Assembly (NCBI GenBank): GCA_030015575.1 | Contig: CM057347.1 | Coordinates: 510,573,176-510,637,175, forward strand | Reading direction: 5' to 3' | DNA: 64,000 nt | From: Agapanthus africanus | Taxonomy: Eukaryota; Streptophyta; Magnoliopsida; Asparagales; Amaryllidaceae | Shown: one piece after another, positions 25,251 to 39,337 of the stretch | Position numbering within the stretch: position 1 is the stretch's first letter | Layout of the letters: each line of letters opens with the position of its first letter | Program-made: the position numbers and the translations under genes | The notes under the pieces: generated by a model | Told to the model about the DNA's origin: nothing | The model's database searches: none | Seen by the model: the letters and a program-made list of their open reading frames with translations, nothing else

Positions 25251-27198
25251 GCAAGAATCCAAGTCAAGTGCACAAAGTGCACGAAAACAAATATCGAGTA
25301 TCACAATCGAAATCGACGGTATACAGCACATCTCAATCCAAATCAGGTATACCGTGGTATATAATCTCACAACTATGTGCATCAGCGTGCACAAAATCGA
25401 ATCAAACTACTAAAAGTGCATGAAAACTATGCCGAAAGCATAAGTCAAATCACATGCATACCATAGGCATGAAATCAAAATCAACATCTCGAATGACATC
25501 AAATCGAATTCAAGTGCAACTGTGGTGCACAAAATCTCAATCATGCAAATAAATCGCTCAGAATACCGAAATCAAAGATGATAGAAACCGTCCCGCTTTA
25601 GCAGATCCTCTAAAGATCTCTGGCCAATTGTCATGGTGACTCGTAACATGTCTCGTCGACGATGCCGAACTCTGGCCTACTGGGTGTGCGTAATATGACC
25701 GATCCTGGGTCCAAATCTTCTCGTATAGTATTCTAGAAAGGCTCTGTCGAAGTCTCCACCAAATCTCGTTTCTTCCGAACTGCCCGGAAGTTATCATCTT
25801 TTACTAGATCTATTTCTTATTCCGGAACGGCTGCATACTCATCGCGACTCCTTCTGGAAGATATATCCATATACAACGCCTCTGCATGCGTATCCCATCT
25901 CTGATGTCAGCGGAGTGGAACGTCATCTCATCAAGATCTCGCACGAACCTCTTCTCCACTTTTCTCTAATGTCGACTGATTCAGACTCGTCTCTTCGTGG
26001 CTGCATGGACTACGCTCCAACGACTATACTCATATCTGGAGTCTCTCAAGCAATATATCCCATCACATGATATCCGGATGACGTCGAACCTTCCGATCGA
26101 TTCGTCAAAGTTCCATAATCTCCCAAGAGCTCAACATCTTGAGTACAGTTTAATAGTATTCCAGTAGATGCCACAGTACCTATGGACCGGCCGTAGAAGG
26201 GCAAACCTAAGCCTCATTAATGGCACCGCTGAACTGCTGCAAACCCTAAAGTTTCAAAGCGTTCTCATGGTCATTATATCAAGTTAGGGTTTCATTCTTC
26301 TAGAGGGTCCACGGAATTACTTGCATATTTCTCCGAATACTTTAAACTTGGAAAGATAGGTTTCTGACATTCGATCATCTTCTATCGACTCTCAACGTAC
26401 CTGCGTGAAGTCGTCTCTAGCTGGAATCAATCAATGTGATGACCTCGCATCGAGGTAGGCAACGAATCACATGTCCTAGTCATTCCTCCTTGGGCGACTA
26501 GCGATCTTCTATCATATCTCTAAGTATAACTCGTACGGTATTAGCTTCAAACATCTGGGGCGATATCTTGTCATTCGCAACAATAACTGGCTCATTCGTC
26601 CGCACGTTGAACAGTGCCTCAATCATCAAGAATAATATGTGCATTGACGGTCATTACATTCTGGCTGACCTCTAGCAGTGGCCCAATCCTCTGGTGTTGA
26701 TCTGCAAATTCGAGAAATTTTGTAAAAGTGATCCATCAAACACTCATGGCGCGAAAACACAATAAAACGACGCATCTATGCAATCGTATGCCCCAGGAAT
26801 CATGCCCTGGTCAGTCCTCGTCCGTGACGAGCTTGTGCTGACGCAACTCTAGCCGTAGCTCTCTCTGCCCGTGTAATCGTGGCAGCAAAAACCATAAACC
26901 GATAATGATGAGGATAGATCATAGGAATGAATATAATACTGTGTAAGGAAATGTACATCCTAAGGCTTTTTAAACGGAGTAGCGTATCGTAAGTACGCCG
27001 CGTAACATACACGCGGTACGTCACTCTCCTTAAGTCACCTATTCCATCAACCAAGGTCAACCTACACGACAAAAGTTCGGGTCTAATACCCCCTCGACTA
27101 AGTCTAAGTTCCGTAAGGTCAAGCCTAGGTTCCGAATATATACAAATGCCCTAGGCTTCGTATAGTCAAACATAGACTCAAACCAAGATTAACCTAGC
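25250..27198 (-). other. M2 leader/internal region
   Basis: AT-rich, degenerate sequence following the primer site on the minus strand. ORFs of 79 and 90 codons occur but show no motif I recognise. Repeated GTGCA-containing phrases (AAGTGCA, GTGCACAAA) are seen at about 25,265-25,540. Nothing else is supported. Confidence 0.4.
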
Positions 27199-27210
27199 GC
27201 TCTGATACCA
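27199..27210 (-). other. Primer binding site of M2
   Basis: Minus strand TGGTATCAGAGC, the standard site pairing with the 3' end of initiator-methionine tRNA, four bases beyond the LTR end. This fixes M2's orientation. Confidence 0.9.
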
Positions 27211-28199
27211 ACTTTGTCACGACCCGAAATGGCACGTGATTGGCACTTGAATCATATGAAGTTTATAGGACCCCATCTAATTCAAGTAAGCCAAAACTCC
27301 CAGAAATCTAAACCATTTCAAGGAAGAAGTGAAGAAAACTTATTTAAAAGCAAGTGGTTTTAATAACATAAGCCGAAGTATTCATTTTTAAAATCTCAAG
27401 TTTTTTCTAAAAATTTTGGCAGAGTTTCCTTTGTAAATACCGGCCCCAAAAAGGGTACAACATGAATAATATGAATAAAGGCATCCCCAAGCGGGAGCTA
27501 GCTCTTAGTCAATTGACGGTCACAACCACGCAAGCAATATAATATACAACGCCAAGGACAAGGATCAAAACTTTAAAGGAAACTCAATAACATCAAGAAA
27601 ACCCATAATAATACAACGCACGACTCTAAGGTCGAAAGAATATACAACCGGTCTTCTAGGTCTAAAAAATATACAAGTCTGGTTGATGGAGTTACTAGAT
27701 ACAACTGAATATAAATAAAATACAATGGTGGTCATGATGCAAGTGAACCCACCTACCAAGGCAACCACCCGGAAAGAAGCAGTGTGCCAGTAAAGCCGCA
27801 ACGAAAGCTGTACGGCAAAAGCTGCAAGAAACTGTGGCACAACGGGGGTGAGTTGCCAACTCGTGAGTAGAAAACATCACAGAGTAGAAATCATGTGTAT
27901 GACTCAATCCTAGGTCATACGATCAGTAATATTCTCAAATAATGTGGCCTGAAGCATGATAAAGTGGCAAGGGTAAACATCTATACATAAGTGTAATACC
28001 AAGTACTTGTGTCAGTGTCTCAGGTAACTACACATCATATATATGATGTATGAATGCATGAAAATAGAATACATCTAAATGAGAAAACTGTTTTCTTTAT
28101 ATAATGAGATTTCTGTATATATATAAATCGAGGTATTATCAATGAAATTAACATAGAATCAGTGTCAAGTATCGACACAAAACATAAATCCAATATCTC

Positions 28200-28345
28200 A
28201 ATATCTCAGGCTCCGGCAATTCGGACTGTCCTGTACCCTCGAATCTCAATATCTAGGGTTCCGGCTATCTGGACTGGCCCATAACATCAAATATCAAACC
28301 TCAGGCTCCGGCAATCCTGACTGGCCTATACTCCGATCGGTATTC
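28200..28345 (+). repeat. CCGGCAATCCGGACTGGCC-type repeats in M2 LTR
   Basis: Three degenerate units of about 60 bases with the core GGCTCCGGCAATCCGGACTGGCC (and variants), and another at about 28,684-28,712. CCGGCAATCCGG contains a small inverted repeat. Confidence 0.65.
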
Positions 28346-28744
28346 TTCGGATATCCGTCGAGTCACAATAAAATCACCGGTCGGTAGTGCTCCCCTGCCA
28401 GGCTCAACGCCATCATCTGCGACCATCTTATCCTGGGGTACCGCACCGGGTCCACTATGCACCCATAGACGGTTCCTCCTCCTCCTCGAATCGAGTGTAT
28501 GATATCACTCAAGAGCCGAGAAAACTCATGGTAGGCATATCTCAAATCATATCATGAGAAAACCGCAACTTTCATTTTAAAATGATAATCAATTTATAAA
28601 TCCTTGCGGTTTCTCTAAATCCAGAAATCTCATGGAAAAATCTGAAATCCAAAAATGAAGGGTAAATAACAGTGAATAGTGAGCTTCGGCAAATCCGGAC
28701 TGGCCCAAAATATCGCATGGTAAATGAATATGTAAATATGCATG

Positions 28745-30953
28745 TGTTAGTTATATGTATGCCCTAGAGGCCATTACTATACATAGGATGTATATTGTAG
28801 TGGATGCTTGGACATATATAGGGAGGACTTTCTTGCTCGACATGATAGTATGCTATCTGGTTGCTCTTTACCTTAACGTGTACACTGATTGTCTCTCTGT
28901 TACATGTTGGTAAAGCCCTTAGGATGTGTACTTGACTACCTGAACTATGATGCGGATCATACTAGTGGGGACATGGTAGTCCATAAATACATCCTTCAAG
29001 GTCCCTAGTCGTAGGTGTATCGAGACGGGGCATCGATATACCAGAGTAGACTAGCGTATACCTTCTCGACCCATACAGATGGACGATGGATGATCCCATA
29101 TCCATTGGTGTTTGACATCAGAGATGATATACGGGTGCTCAGTGGAGACTGGGTACACTGGACGGAATCGCCGAGAACTCCCAGATGGTATTATACCTTA
29201 CGTCAGATGGCAGTTCTCTGGTGACACTGGTACAGGTTAGTCTGTAGACCCGAGATCGTCATAGAGTCTTGTTTGATTCCCACTGTGCTTTGATTTCCAC
29301 CTTACCACGTCGAAGAGGGCGTGCAAAATGGTGGTTTTTGGGTACAGTCCCGAATCACATGGATGCAATGAACGATAGGAGGGGATTCGTCTCTCCCGGT
29401 ATAGGGAGTTGATGTTGCGCTGTGTTCGATTGGCTATAACCGGAAATCCCTGGCCAGGGTTGCTGAGATTTACTGGTAAGTGTTATCAGTAGTATCTCGA
29501 ACTGTTATAGACCTCATATCGACACGACTTATCGAGCTACTGGGGTCTGACGTTTACCACCCCTAGACAAGATATACGACATATCAGACGAACAGACCGG
29601 ACTGTACGGTAAGTGTTACTGGTTGGATTCACAGGAGTATGAGCGGGCTTGCTCGTTGATCTTCTGATCGCTCAATACCCGGGTGGCCGTTACGTTTAGC
29701 AGACCGCTTGCGGCTTGTGGGTGTTTGATATGATCATCACCTGCTGCCGGCGTATTGACGAGTCTTTAGAGTCCTACACAGAGGTTTCCTGGCTCAAGCG
29801 AAACGAAATAGGAGCGCATATGAGATATGTGCGGGACCGAGAATAATACCAGTATGTGATACTGTATTCTATTCTCGCGATTTGTATCATTGGACGGTTA
29901 TATATGATATAGCCGGGTTACCGGATCAAGTGTTGATTCGATACATTGATACACTTGATATTAGTCGGTTATATGCGATATGACCGGATCATTAAATCAA
30001 GTGTTGATTTAATGATTTGATGTATAATTATATATTTGATATATTACTTTACATTAACTAATATTGGTTCACTTAAGATGTTTTTCTCACTAGATTGTGC
30101 ACATTGTATATATGATATATTTTTGTGCACTTGATTGTATCATGTTTGATGATACATGCAAACTTGGGTGTATGTTTGATTTAAACCATGTTTAGGTAAA
30201 TGGTTAGGGTTTTTATTTATTTATTTATTTTCCTTATTTATTTATTCATTTATTTTTGGGGCAAAAACAAATATGGTGGCTTTCTTTGTTTTCTTCTTGG
30301 AGTTTCATGAAGCTTCACCATTTTGTTTTTATTCTAAAACCTAACCATTACCTAAACCCTAGTTTATTCTCTACATGAGTTAAACTAACCCATGGTTGCT
30401 ATATGATAAGAATCACTTGAATTTTCTAAGATAATAATTCTTTTCCATTCTTTTCTTCATCTTCTTCTTTATGAGTTGAAGAAAGCTTACTAGAAAATTC
30501 TAAGTGATGAATCCAAATGAGAAATCCAAATCCAAAGTGAACCCACCTCCTATTTCTTCATCCTCTACCACTTGCCATGTTGTATAGGGTGTTTTCTTCA
30601 CAAGTTTCATGAGCTAGTGAAGATGGAGCTTGAGTTAGAGTTGCCTCGACGTAGATCATCTTCGGCATCGAAGTCAACGACCTAGCCCGCTCATTTCTCC
30701 GACGAAACCATCGCTAGAGTCCGGGATCCCGGTGATCGCAGCGAAGGGACGTCATCACGGAGCTAAAGAAGTGGAGGACCGGATCTACAAAGGTTGTATT
30801 TCCATTCACTTAGCAATAAAGTTGTTTACTTGCTTGTTTTTCGCCTTTACCTCTAGTTAACGATCTAGCATTAGGGTTTCTCGGCATATAATTTTTGAAT
30901 TTGGCATGGTTGATGCCTTGTGGAAGCTCTTGAGTGTGCCTAGGAACCCTACA
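28745..30953 (+). mobile_element. F1: solo LTR of the F family
   Basis: A 2,209-base LTR running TGTTAGTTATATG to AACCCTACA, flanked by a perfect 5-bp target-site duplication GCATG (28,740-28,744 and 30,954-30,958). No internal sequence, so it is a solo LTR. It sits inside the LTR of M2. Its first about 390 bases match F2 at 42,262. Orientation cannot be proven from the ends alone; + is assumed. The superfamily is not determined. Confidence 0.9.
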
Positions 30954-31963
30954 GCATGGAGTATCACAGTAATAAATGCAATATCTAAATTAGCATATAA
31001 AGGCATGCGCACTAGTACTATGTCGAAACAATCGGCAAGCAATTTATACTAATGAAGTAGTATTTTCTAATGTGTACGTGACATGACAATTACCGATGAT
31101 GTTGTGTGTGAGCCGGCAAGTTGGTGTACGTGTAGCATACGCATCATCGGTAATGGTGCTGGTGTCCTGACAGCATGATTTATAATCACTAAAGTACACA
31201 TTAAATATGCAATGTGATGATAACAACATGAATATATGGAACATGAATAATAACGCAACATATATGAATATACATTTATATATGAGTCATACAGTTTTGA
31301 CATTTGAAATGATACGAATCGTGGTGTTTAGAAATAAGGGCTACGGTGTTTTTAAGAAAATGTACGTCTTTTGAAATATCCGTAGAATCTCTTGGCCTGT
31401 CTTTAAAATACTCACGATTCGTTAGTTTTGAAATAGGTATGACTTGAGTCTAGTCTAACATCTAAAAGTAAACTATAGGACTAAACTAACAGACTAGTCG
31501 AAAGGAGTAAGGAAAACCATCTAAGTCTGAGTCGATATCTATATATATATCTAGTAATCGGTGATTCCGCCTCAATAGTATCACGTACAATACAATATAC
31601 ATAATATGACATCCTCGAGTCAAGAGTGCGGATCTATCATCATAAGTATAGCTCGTACGGTAAATCCATCGTACGGCATCCCAAATTTGGGTACGGGTCG
31701 AATATCACATTTATCTCATCATTTATCTGGTATCCTTATTATCATATCATGAGCTGGAGTACTGATCTAAAGTCTAGTACATACTGATACCATTTACAAA
31801 TATATATGCGTGTGTATGAAAACACAACGCCTAAGGACCTTCTATAACATCATGTCGTATCTCATAATACGAACCAAATCACATCACCGATCTCATGGCA
31901 TCACGCCTAATCTCATCGACTCATCTCCAAGTATCATATACTATCCTCATATCAAAGTATATG

Positions 31964-32040
31964 TATATGTATGTGTGTGTGTGTGTGTATACATATTCAC
32001 ATACCTATATGCATATATATATATATGTATGTATATATCC
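31964..32040. repeat. GT/AT microsatellite
   Basis: TATGTATGTGTGTGTGTGT followed by a TATATATATATATGTATGTA run. Simple sequence within the M2 LTR. A short ORF of tyrosine, valine and cysteine codons (31,810-32,058) is a by-product of it. Confidence 0.9.
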
Positions 32041-33785
32041 CCATATACGCACAAGTAAAACAATGTAAGTGTGTGTGCGTGCGTGTGGGTGTAAACCTTA
32101 TTCTAGGGTTTCGTGACTAACACTAAACTATAGCATTAACTACCAAATACGCTTACACTAACCCAAAGTCCACTAAAGCATTTCTAGCAATGTATACACA
32201 TCTTATAATAACATATAAATATATATATCATAACGCATTCGCGTTCTATACTATGAAACTGCGGGGATGCTATACGCCATCCACCCGACTTCCCCCGTAG
32301 ATATATATCTACTCACCTTGATCCTTGCTTGCCGAAGTCGATGAAGCCATGCTCGTCCTTGTCGTTCATGTCCACTCGAGGGTACCTACATATGTTCACA
32401 TATAATATCGTAAACAGAAATCACGCACGAAATCCAAAACGGCACACGAATCGTACATAGGTTAAAACCTATGATCTCGCATGCAAGACACTTTCAAATA
32501 ACGCTCGTTGTTGACGTTCAAATGACACACGACGGAACACAATAACAAATACCAAATCCCAATTCATTAAAACCCGAAAAACAAAATCAGAAACTATGCA
32601 AAACACTTCCAGATTTTACCCTATGTGAAATTAGCCAATTTTGCACACATGGAGGGTCTATTTTACTGGAAATAAAGCCCTGGACCAAGCACAAATCCCA
32701 AATTCCTTACCCTGGCCGCAAATTGCGGCCAAAATGATTAAAATTGCGGCCAATGTGAAGGTATAAGGGCTGGGGTCTTTAGGGTATACTCCAGGTTGCC
32801 TGCACGACTCCCAGTAATCGCTATAAAATTTTCAGGTGCCCCGGGTCATAGCAGATGTCAAAATATCATCACAAATTCCCAAAATCTGCCGATGTCGGGG
32901 TTTCTAAGTTTAGGGTTTGGGTTTAAGTCTCAGGTTTTGGTCTTTAATCAAGCACTAAAGGGGTTTATAGTCTCTACTAATCCTCAATTGCACCATCACA
33001 ACACATAAAATCTCCTAAACCCTAACTTGGAATTCTCAAATATCACCAAACTACACTTAAACACTTCTAAACATATACAAGTGCTAAAAGGAAAGGATTA
33101 CTACACTAATGGTGAAGAGATTACCTCATTTAGCAACTCAAGAATTTTCTTGAGTTGCCCCAAGTGCTCAAAGTCCGATTTTTCTTGGTCCAAAGTGCTT
33201 GTAGGAAGCTTGTGCATATTTTTAATGAAGTGGGGATGGAGTTTTAATGGGTTTTTGAGGATGAAGTGAGGGATGTAATGGAGGTGAAGGGAGAGGGCAG
33301 CCATGGAGATGAAGGGGGAGAGAAATGATGAGGAGAAAATGAAGGAGGAGAATAGCCATGGTCAAAGTTGACCCCTCACCCTCTCTCTCTTGCCCATCCC
33401 TCTTTGTTTATTCCTTTTCTTTTCTCTTCTCTTTTCTTTTCTCTCATTTAAAACCAAACCAAAACATTTGAAAAGAAAAGCCATGGAGGAAAATGTAACA
33501 AGTGTGAAAAAAGACTTGGTGCATGTCACATGCACAAAACTAGCTTAATGCACGATTAGCGATATTTAATCGCGATTAGCATTAAAATCGTATATAACTA
33601 ATTATAAAAATTTATAATTTTCCTAAATCACATAAATCCCTCCAAAATCACCATTTAATTTAATTTTCCAATATTTTCCAATTTATCGGTATTTAATTAT
33701 GCCGCATCATTAAAATATTCATAATATTTATTATTTAATTATATAAATTCCCAAAAATAATATTTTATTTTTCTGAAATGTTACA

Positions 33786-34110
33786 ACAGCAAGTGTGAAT
33801 TTTGGCTAGATAAAGTCGGATTTCTCAGACATATCGTTTTAGGCGAAGGAATCTCAGTAGATCCAGCTAAGGAGTCAGCTGTTAGAGAGTGACCAACACC
33901 AAAGACGGTGAAAGATGTAAGAAATTTCTTGGGATTAGCAAAATACTACCGACGATTCATTGAAGACTTCTCAAAGATTGCAGCACCCTTGACCAAGCTC
34001 ACACGTAAAGACGGAGCATTCGTGTAGTCAAAAGCATATGAAAAGGGTTTTGTAGAACTCAAGTCAAGATTAACCTCTGCTCCTATCCTCGTAATACCGG
34101 ATCAATCTGG
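33786..34110 (+). pseudogene. K0 reverse transcriptase, C-terminal part
   Basis: Resumes right after the M2 LTR with [20 protein letters not shown] and [11 protein letters not shown], then [19 protein letters not shown]. These are the thumb and connection motifs of chromovirus reverse transcriptase. The N-terminal part is not recognised in the window. Confidence 0.85.
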
Positions 34111-34114
34111 AAGA

Positions 34115-34480
34115 TTCGTTGTGCATTGTGATACATCCGGTAAAAGATTAGGATGTGTTCTACACCCGCATGGAAAAGTTATAGCTTTTGCATCAAGACA
34201 GCTAAAAGATCATGAGCACAACTATCCAACACATGATCTGGAGTTGGCAGGCGTCATCTTCGCACTTAAGATTTTGTGCCTCTATCTCTTGGGAGAACGA
34301 GTGGATATATACACTGACCACAAGAGTTTGAAGTATGTATTTAATCAGAAGGAATTAAACATGCGGCAGAGAAGATGGCTAGAACTCATGGCGGACTTCG
34401 ATATCAACCTACAGTATCATCCTGGAAAGGTGAATGTAGTTCCTGATGCACTTAGTCGCCAACCATTAGCAATGAACCTC
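34115..34480 (+). pseudogene. K0 RNase H
   Basis: [59 protein letters not shown] and VPDALSRQP are the usual chromovirus RNase H landmarks, with the acidic residues in CDTS, HDLE, YTDH and PDAL. Confidence 0.88.
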
Positions 34481-34699
34481 ACCGCTCAGCGGAAGGTACA
34501 ACAAGAATTGCACGGATTGGAGATCGAAGTCATTATACCAGGTAACGCTTCATATTTGATGAACTTACAAGTCCAGTCCACTCTTGTCAATCAGATCAAG
34601 GCAGCTCAAGCAAATGATGCTAAGTTACAAAAGATCCGAGAATAAGTAGAAAGTGGACTTTGAACTGACTTTCTCATTCATGAAGATGGATCCTTGCGC

Positions 34700-37600
34700 T
34701 ATGGAAGTCGATTGTGTATGCCAATCGGCCCAGTTTCAAGAAGAGTTGATGAAAGAAGCTCATAGCTCTCCTTATTCTTTACACCCCGGTGGTGCGAAAA
34801 TGTATAAGGATCTACGACAACACTACTGGTGGCATGGAATGAAACGCGATGTAGCAAGAAGCGTAGCCAAGTGTTTAGTGTGTCAGTAAGTGAAGGCTGA
34901 ACATCACAGAACTGCCGGTCTACTTCAGCCGTTACCAATCTCAGAATGGAAATGGCAACACATTACCATGGACTTCGTAACTGCCCTTCCTCGCAGCACG
35001 AAGGATAACGATGCAATTTGGGTTATTATGGATCGACTAACCAAGTCGGCTCACTTTATTCCATTTCGAGTTGGCCAGTCAACCGAGATATTAGCAAAGA
35101 AGTACATGGAGGTAAGTATAAATCTAAAGTAAAATTTAAACCTTCAAAATGTACCATATTTTATACCCATGAACTCATACAGGAGATCGTGAGATTATAT
35201 GTAGTACCTGTTTGTATCATCTCTGATCGTGATACATGTAACAACTTTAAATTTTCTGTACAAAATTTTCTCTTTTTAAAGTACAGAAAGGAGTTCCTTA
35301 GCCTGAGTACAAGTTATAAGTTAAATTTGTATAAGAACAGCAAGAAACAACTTGTAGCTTATGGGTAAAGCTTTGTACTGCTGTGACGTAGCCCTTGTGT
35401 TCGAATCCCCTCAGACACATTACATTTTTCTGAATTTTCTTTTAAATTTTTTGAAGCCCAAAAGTTTACACGTGCAATGCACACAAAAATGAAAAGTCTG
35501 AGAAAACAAATATGTGCAAAATGATATAAATACCAACATGGACACATGGCATGAATCCACCGGCTCCCCCTCACAAGATGGCCGGCGAGATCTTCATATA
35601 GGCCGGTGGGGACGGGCCTCCCGTGGGTAAAAGTTTCCGGGCTTTGCATATAAAAATCTTGGCCTATTCCTAACTCCCCTGCACTGTTTGATTTTCCTGC
35701 AATTAAACAGAGGCTTTAATTTCACCTTAAAATCAAATTTTAATGCATTTTAATTCATTTTTTTCAATTCCAAAACCCTAATTCAACACTATAAATACTA
35801 CCCCATGCCCTAGCCCATCTTCATTCTTAAAATTCTGGTCAAAACTCTCAAATTTTCTCAAGTACAAGTGGGGTAGAAGTGGAGTTATTAAATTCCGGCG
35901 AGGATCAAAGCGAATTCCGGCGATCCTGCGACGCTACGACGACCTCAACCTCTTCTTCCCTCTCTTCTTTACAAAATCAAACGGTAAGTACCTCCCAATC
36001 TTTCTTTTTCCTCTTTGAAATTTCTTTTCAAAACAAATATAGGTGAGTTAATAGCGATGTCAATCTTCTAAAGCTTAAAAACTCACTTTTTTACTTACAT
36101 ATTGCTCATCCAACTTTCACACAATCTTTGTAACACTAATATAAATGTTTAGAATAAGTTGTAACCTAAATATCATGAAACATAATCTTAAATTAACTTT
36201 TACGCTAAAATACCATGAACTTCATATATTCATTTTTTAGTACTTTTGATAATTATACTTTTAGAAAACTTTACAGGGTAATGACCTACCCCTCACATAC
36301 ACACATGTTTCCATAGCACGATACCTTTTGACCATAATTTTAGTTACAGTTATAATATTTCACCAAAATACCATTTAATATAAAAACCCGGTTTTCTTTT
36401 GAATTGTATTTCACAATTCTTTGCGATTTTGTATCTACAACCCATTTGGGGAACCTACTATTGGATGGTGCAGATTATCGTACATTTTCGGGCTAGTAGA
36501 GCGAGATGCAGACCTCCTCACGGAGCATTCGGTCTCGTAAGAGTTTTAATACGATTTTTAAAAAAACGAAATTTTCTACTTAATTATAAAATTAATTATC
36601 CATAATTATATAAATATTATCAAACCATATATTTTCAAGATATAATAAAATTCCATGTTTTCTAAAAAGATAAAAGAATGACAAGTTTCACTAAAATACC
36701 CTCAAGTTATTTAAAAGTCAAGTTTTACAATAAAATACCATGAACTATTTAAGTTAAGATAATTATCACTAAAATACCTCAATTCTTAAAATACACATCC
36801 ATGGAAACCTTAAAGAATATAAATAAATTTCTCGAGATTATTTTGAACTATATTAAAAATATTTTTTGCATAAAATCCTCTCGAGCTATATAAAACACTG
36901 TTAAAGACTTTAGTAAATATGGGTTTAAGTGGGATCAATTCTCTTGAGCCTCAGGGAGCCGGAGAAAGTGAGTGCTTGCCTATTTAAGGTAGAAAAACTT
37001 AACGGTGTTATCAATGGTAATTGTTCTGGAAAAAGACATAAATCCTGCCGTCCATGTGCAGCAGTTACCGATAACTCATGAACCTAATTCAAGATCAAAA
37101 TCAGTTTAAAGTGTCTGACTCAAATCTGATTCTAACTCATGTCTAAATCCAAACTCAAACTTGAATCTAAAACCAAACAAGAATACTTGATCATGAACCT
37201 GAATCCAACTCAAATCAGAATCCAATTCAAATATGAACCCAAAGTCTAGTATGCATACTTGAATATGAACCTGAATTCCTGAATTCAAACAAAAATAACA
37301 ATCCTGAATACATGACTTGACTTGACTCAAACCATGAATACAAGTTGACATGAATACAAGAATACTTTACATGAATACTAGATATCGACATGAACTCTAT
37401 CTTGCCATTTGATGTATTCATGTATTCGAGTAAGGTCTGTAAATTTAACTGTAACGTAAAATACACAGGGTGCTGGGATAGTTCATGCGTGAATCCAACG
37501 AAATCTCAGAAGTCCCACTAGATCATGAATCCATGTCTACTAACACAAGCAAGCTATCATGAGGGCCCGTGTTTCCTAACTCCTGGATTACAGCCTGTTG

Positions 37601-39110
37601 AGTTTGGAATACTTCAACACTAGGTTAAAATCCTATTACTAACACTTGATTTGGGCCCATGGTTCCTTAGCCCTGGATTACAGCCTGTTGGGTTCAAGAA
37701 CACTCTTAAGATTGGTTGACATTCACCCTCCAACTTACGTTAAATTAGTATACCCAAGTAGAGACCTGATAAGACACTTACATTCACTGCATGTTTACTA
37801 TACTTACACTATACGGCCATTACTTGTGTTTTCTATGCTCATGCTATCGTGCTTATCTACTTGTCATACATTACCATACTTTTTCACATATAATACAATA
37901 AACTACATGCTAAACAAACTTGCCAAGCTTACATTAAATGACATATTGACACAACAAACTTCATACTCAATTATTCATAATATATACTTTTACCTTATCA
38001 TTTCACTTTATACTTCACTTCTTTTCCTTGGGACTTACTAAGCGAAAGTTCGCCGACGGGCATTCCACCCTTCTCTATTTTTCTTGGAATGTTCATCAGA
38101 TACCGTGGAGATTGAAAAGGTAGATATCTCAGAGGAAGAGCATGATCAGACCGAGACCCAAGCCTAGACCGGTTACCTTTCTCAGTTTATGTACTCCACC
38201 TGTTTAGGCGTTTCAATCCTTATATTTTCTTTTTGTTAAAAATCATGTATTGTAAATGAATCAAGTTTAATATAATAAAGTTGTTGAAGTTTTAATCTCA
38301 TGTTTATTCTCTTGTCATTTTATATTGCTTATTTTACGCTTAGCGTATTTATTCCGGGAAATGACATTCTCGAAATAATTATGTTGCGGCCTTGTCACGT
38401 ACCTGTTTCCGACTCTTGGGAAGCGGGGCATGACAATACAAGATTCCGATCATAATTTTGGCAGAGTCTGCAAGTTAGCTTGGGAACGAGTCTGAATTTC
38501 AACACGGCGTATTATCCACAAACGGACGGACAGTCCGAGCGAACAATTCAGATTCTGGAAGACATGCTAAGAGCCTGTATATTAGACTTCGGAGGTTCGT
38601 AGGAAGATCACCTACATCTTGTGGAGTTTTCATACAACAACAGATATCAAGCAAGCATTGGAATGGCACCATTCGCAGCACTCTACGGACGGAAGTGTCG
38701 TTCACCGCTAAGTTAGAACAACATTGGAGATCGTGAACTCCTTGGATCAGATATGATCGTAGCAACTGTGGACGTGGTTCGCACGATCAGGGAAAGAATG
38801 CGCTTAGCCCAAGACCGACAGAAACATTGGGCAGATGCAAAGCGTCGACATCTGGAGTCCCATCTGGAGACCATGTATTCCTGAAGATCTCTCCAAACTG
38901 AGAAGTGATCCGTTTTGGCAAGAGGGGTAAACTCAGTCTAAGATATATAGGACCGTTCGACATACTCGAACGAGTTGGAGAAGTGGCATACCGTTTAGCA
39001 CTACCACCCTCATTGAAAGGAGTGCACAACGTGTTCCACATATTCCAGCTATGACGATATGTGAGCGACCCCAACCACATATTTTATCACTCAGAGCTCA
39101 CAGTATAAAC
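34700..39110 (+). pseudogene. K0 integrase with a solo LTR inside
   Basis: The zinc region (HPGGAKMYKDLRQHYWWHGM...CLVCQ) is at about 34,780-34,890, and the first core block (MDFVTALPRS, VIMDRLTKSAHFIP) at about 34,970-35,130. The core resumes after the solo LTR at 38,441 with [20 protein letters not shown], then the GPFDILERVGEVAYRLALP C-terminal block near 38,950. Chromovirus type; broken. Confidence 0.85.
35237..38435 (+). mobile_element. K-family solo LTR inside the K0 integrase
   Basis: A 3,199-base LTR of K0's own family, TGTAACAACTTTAAA to GGGGCATGACA, with perfect target-site duplication ATACA (35,232-35,236 and 38,436-38,440). TATA-like ACTATAAATACT is near 35,790, and a tRNA-like module is at 35,351-35,418. 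No internal region remains. Confidence 0.93.
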
Positions 39111-39117
39111 TGACTTA

Positions 39118-39300
39118 ACCTACGAGCAAGAACCAGTTAAGATACTGGACCGAAAGGTGAAGACATTGCAGAACAATGAAGTAAACTTGGTCCATGTGAT
39201 GTGGAGAAAGGATTTTCCAGGAGAATCAACATGGGAACGAGAAGAGGATATGCGTACACGATACGCTTACCTATATGAAAATTAGTCCCTATGTAATTGT
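39118..39300 (+). pseudogene. K0 chromodomain-like C-terminal module
   Basis: EPVKILDRKVKTLQNNEVNL, VHVMWRKDFPGESTWEREED and MRTRYAYL match the integrase tail of Tekay/Del chromoviruses, proposed to direct integration through chromatin contacts. This is the main reason for assigning K0 to that lineage. Confidence 0.85.
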
Positions 39301-39324
39301 AAATTTCGAGGACGAAATTTTTAT

Positions 39325-39337
39325 AAGGAGGGTAGAA
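39325..39337 (+). other. Polypurine tract of K0
   Basis: AAGGAGGGTAGAA directly before the 3' LTR start at 39,338; the expected plus-strand primer site. Confidence 0.85.

Larger units (their letters stand above)
25250..33785 (-). mobile_element. M2: M-family gypsy element, 5' LTR and leader, inserted in K0
   Basis: On the minus strand: LTR from 33,785 (TGTTACATTTCAG) to 27,215 (CGGGTCGTGACA), then AAGT, the primer binding site at 27,210-27,199, then about 1.9 kb of leader or internal sequence to about 25,250 with no firm protein domain. The LTR holds solo LTR F1; without it the LTR is about 4.36 kb. The left boundary is approximate. K0 coding sequence resumes directly at 33,786. Confidence 0.7.

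Noticed and set aside
31810-32058. 82-codon ORF
   Set aside because: Its C-terminal half is the translation of a GT/AT microsatellite.
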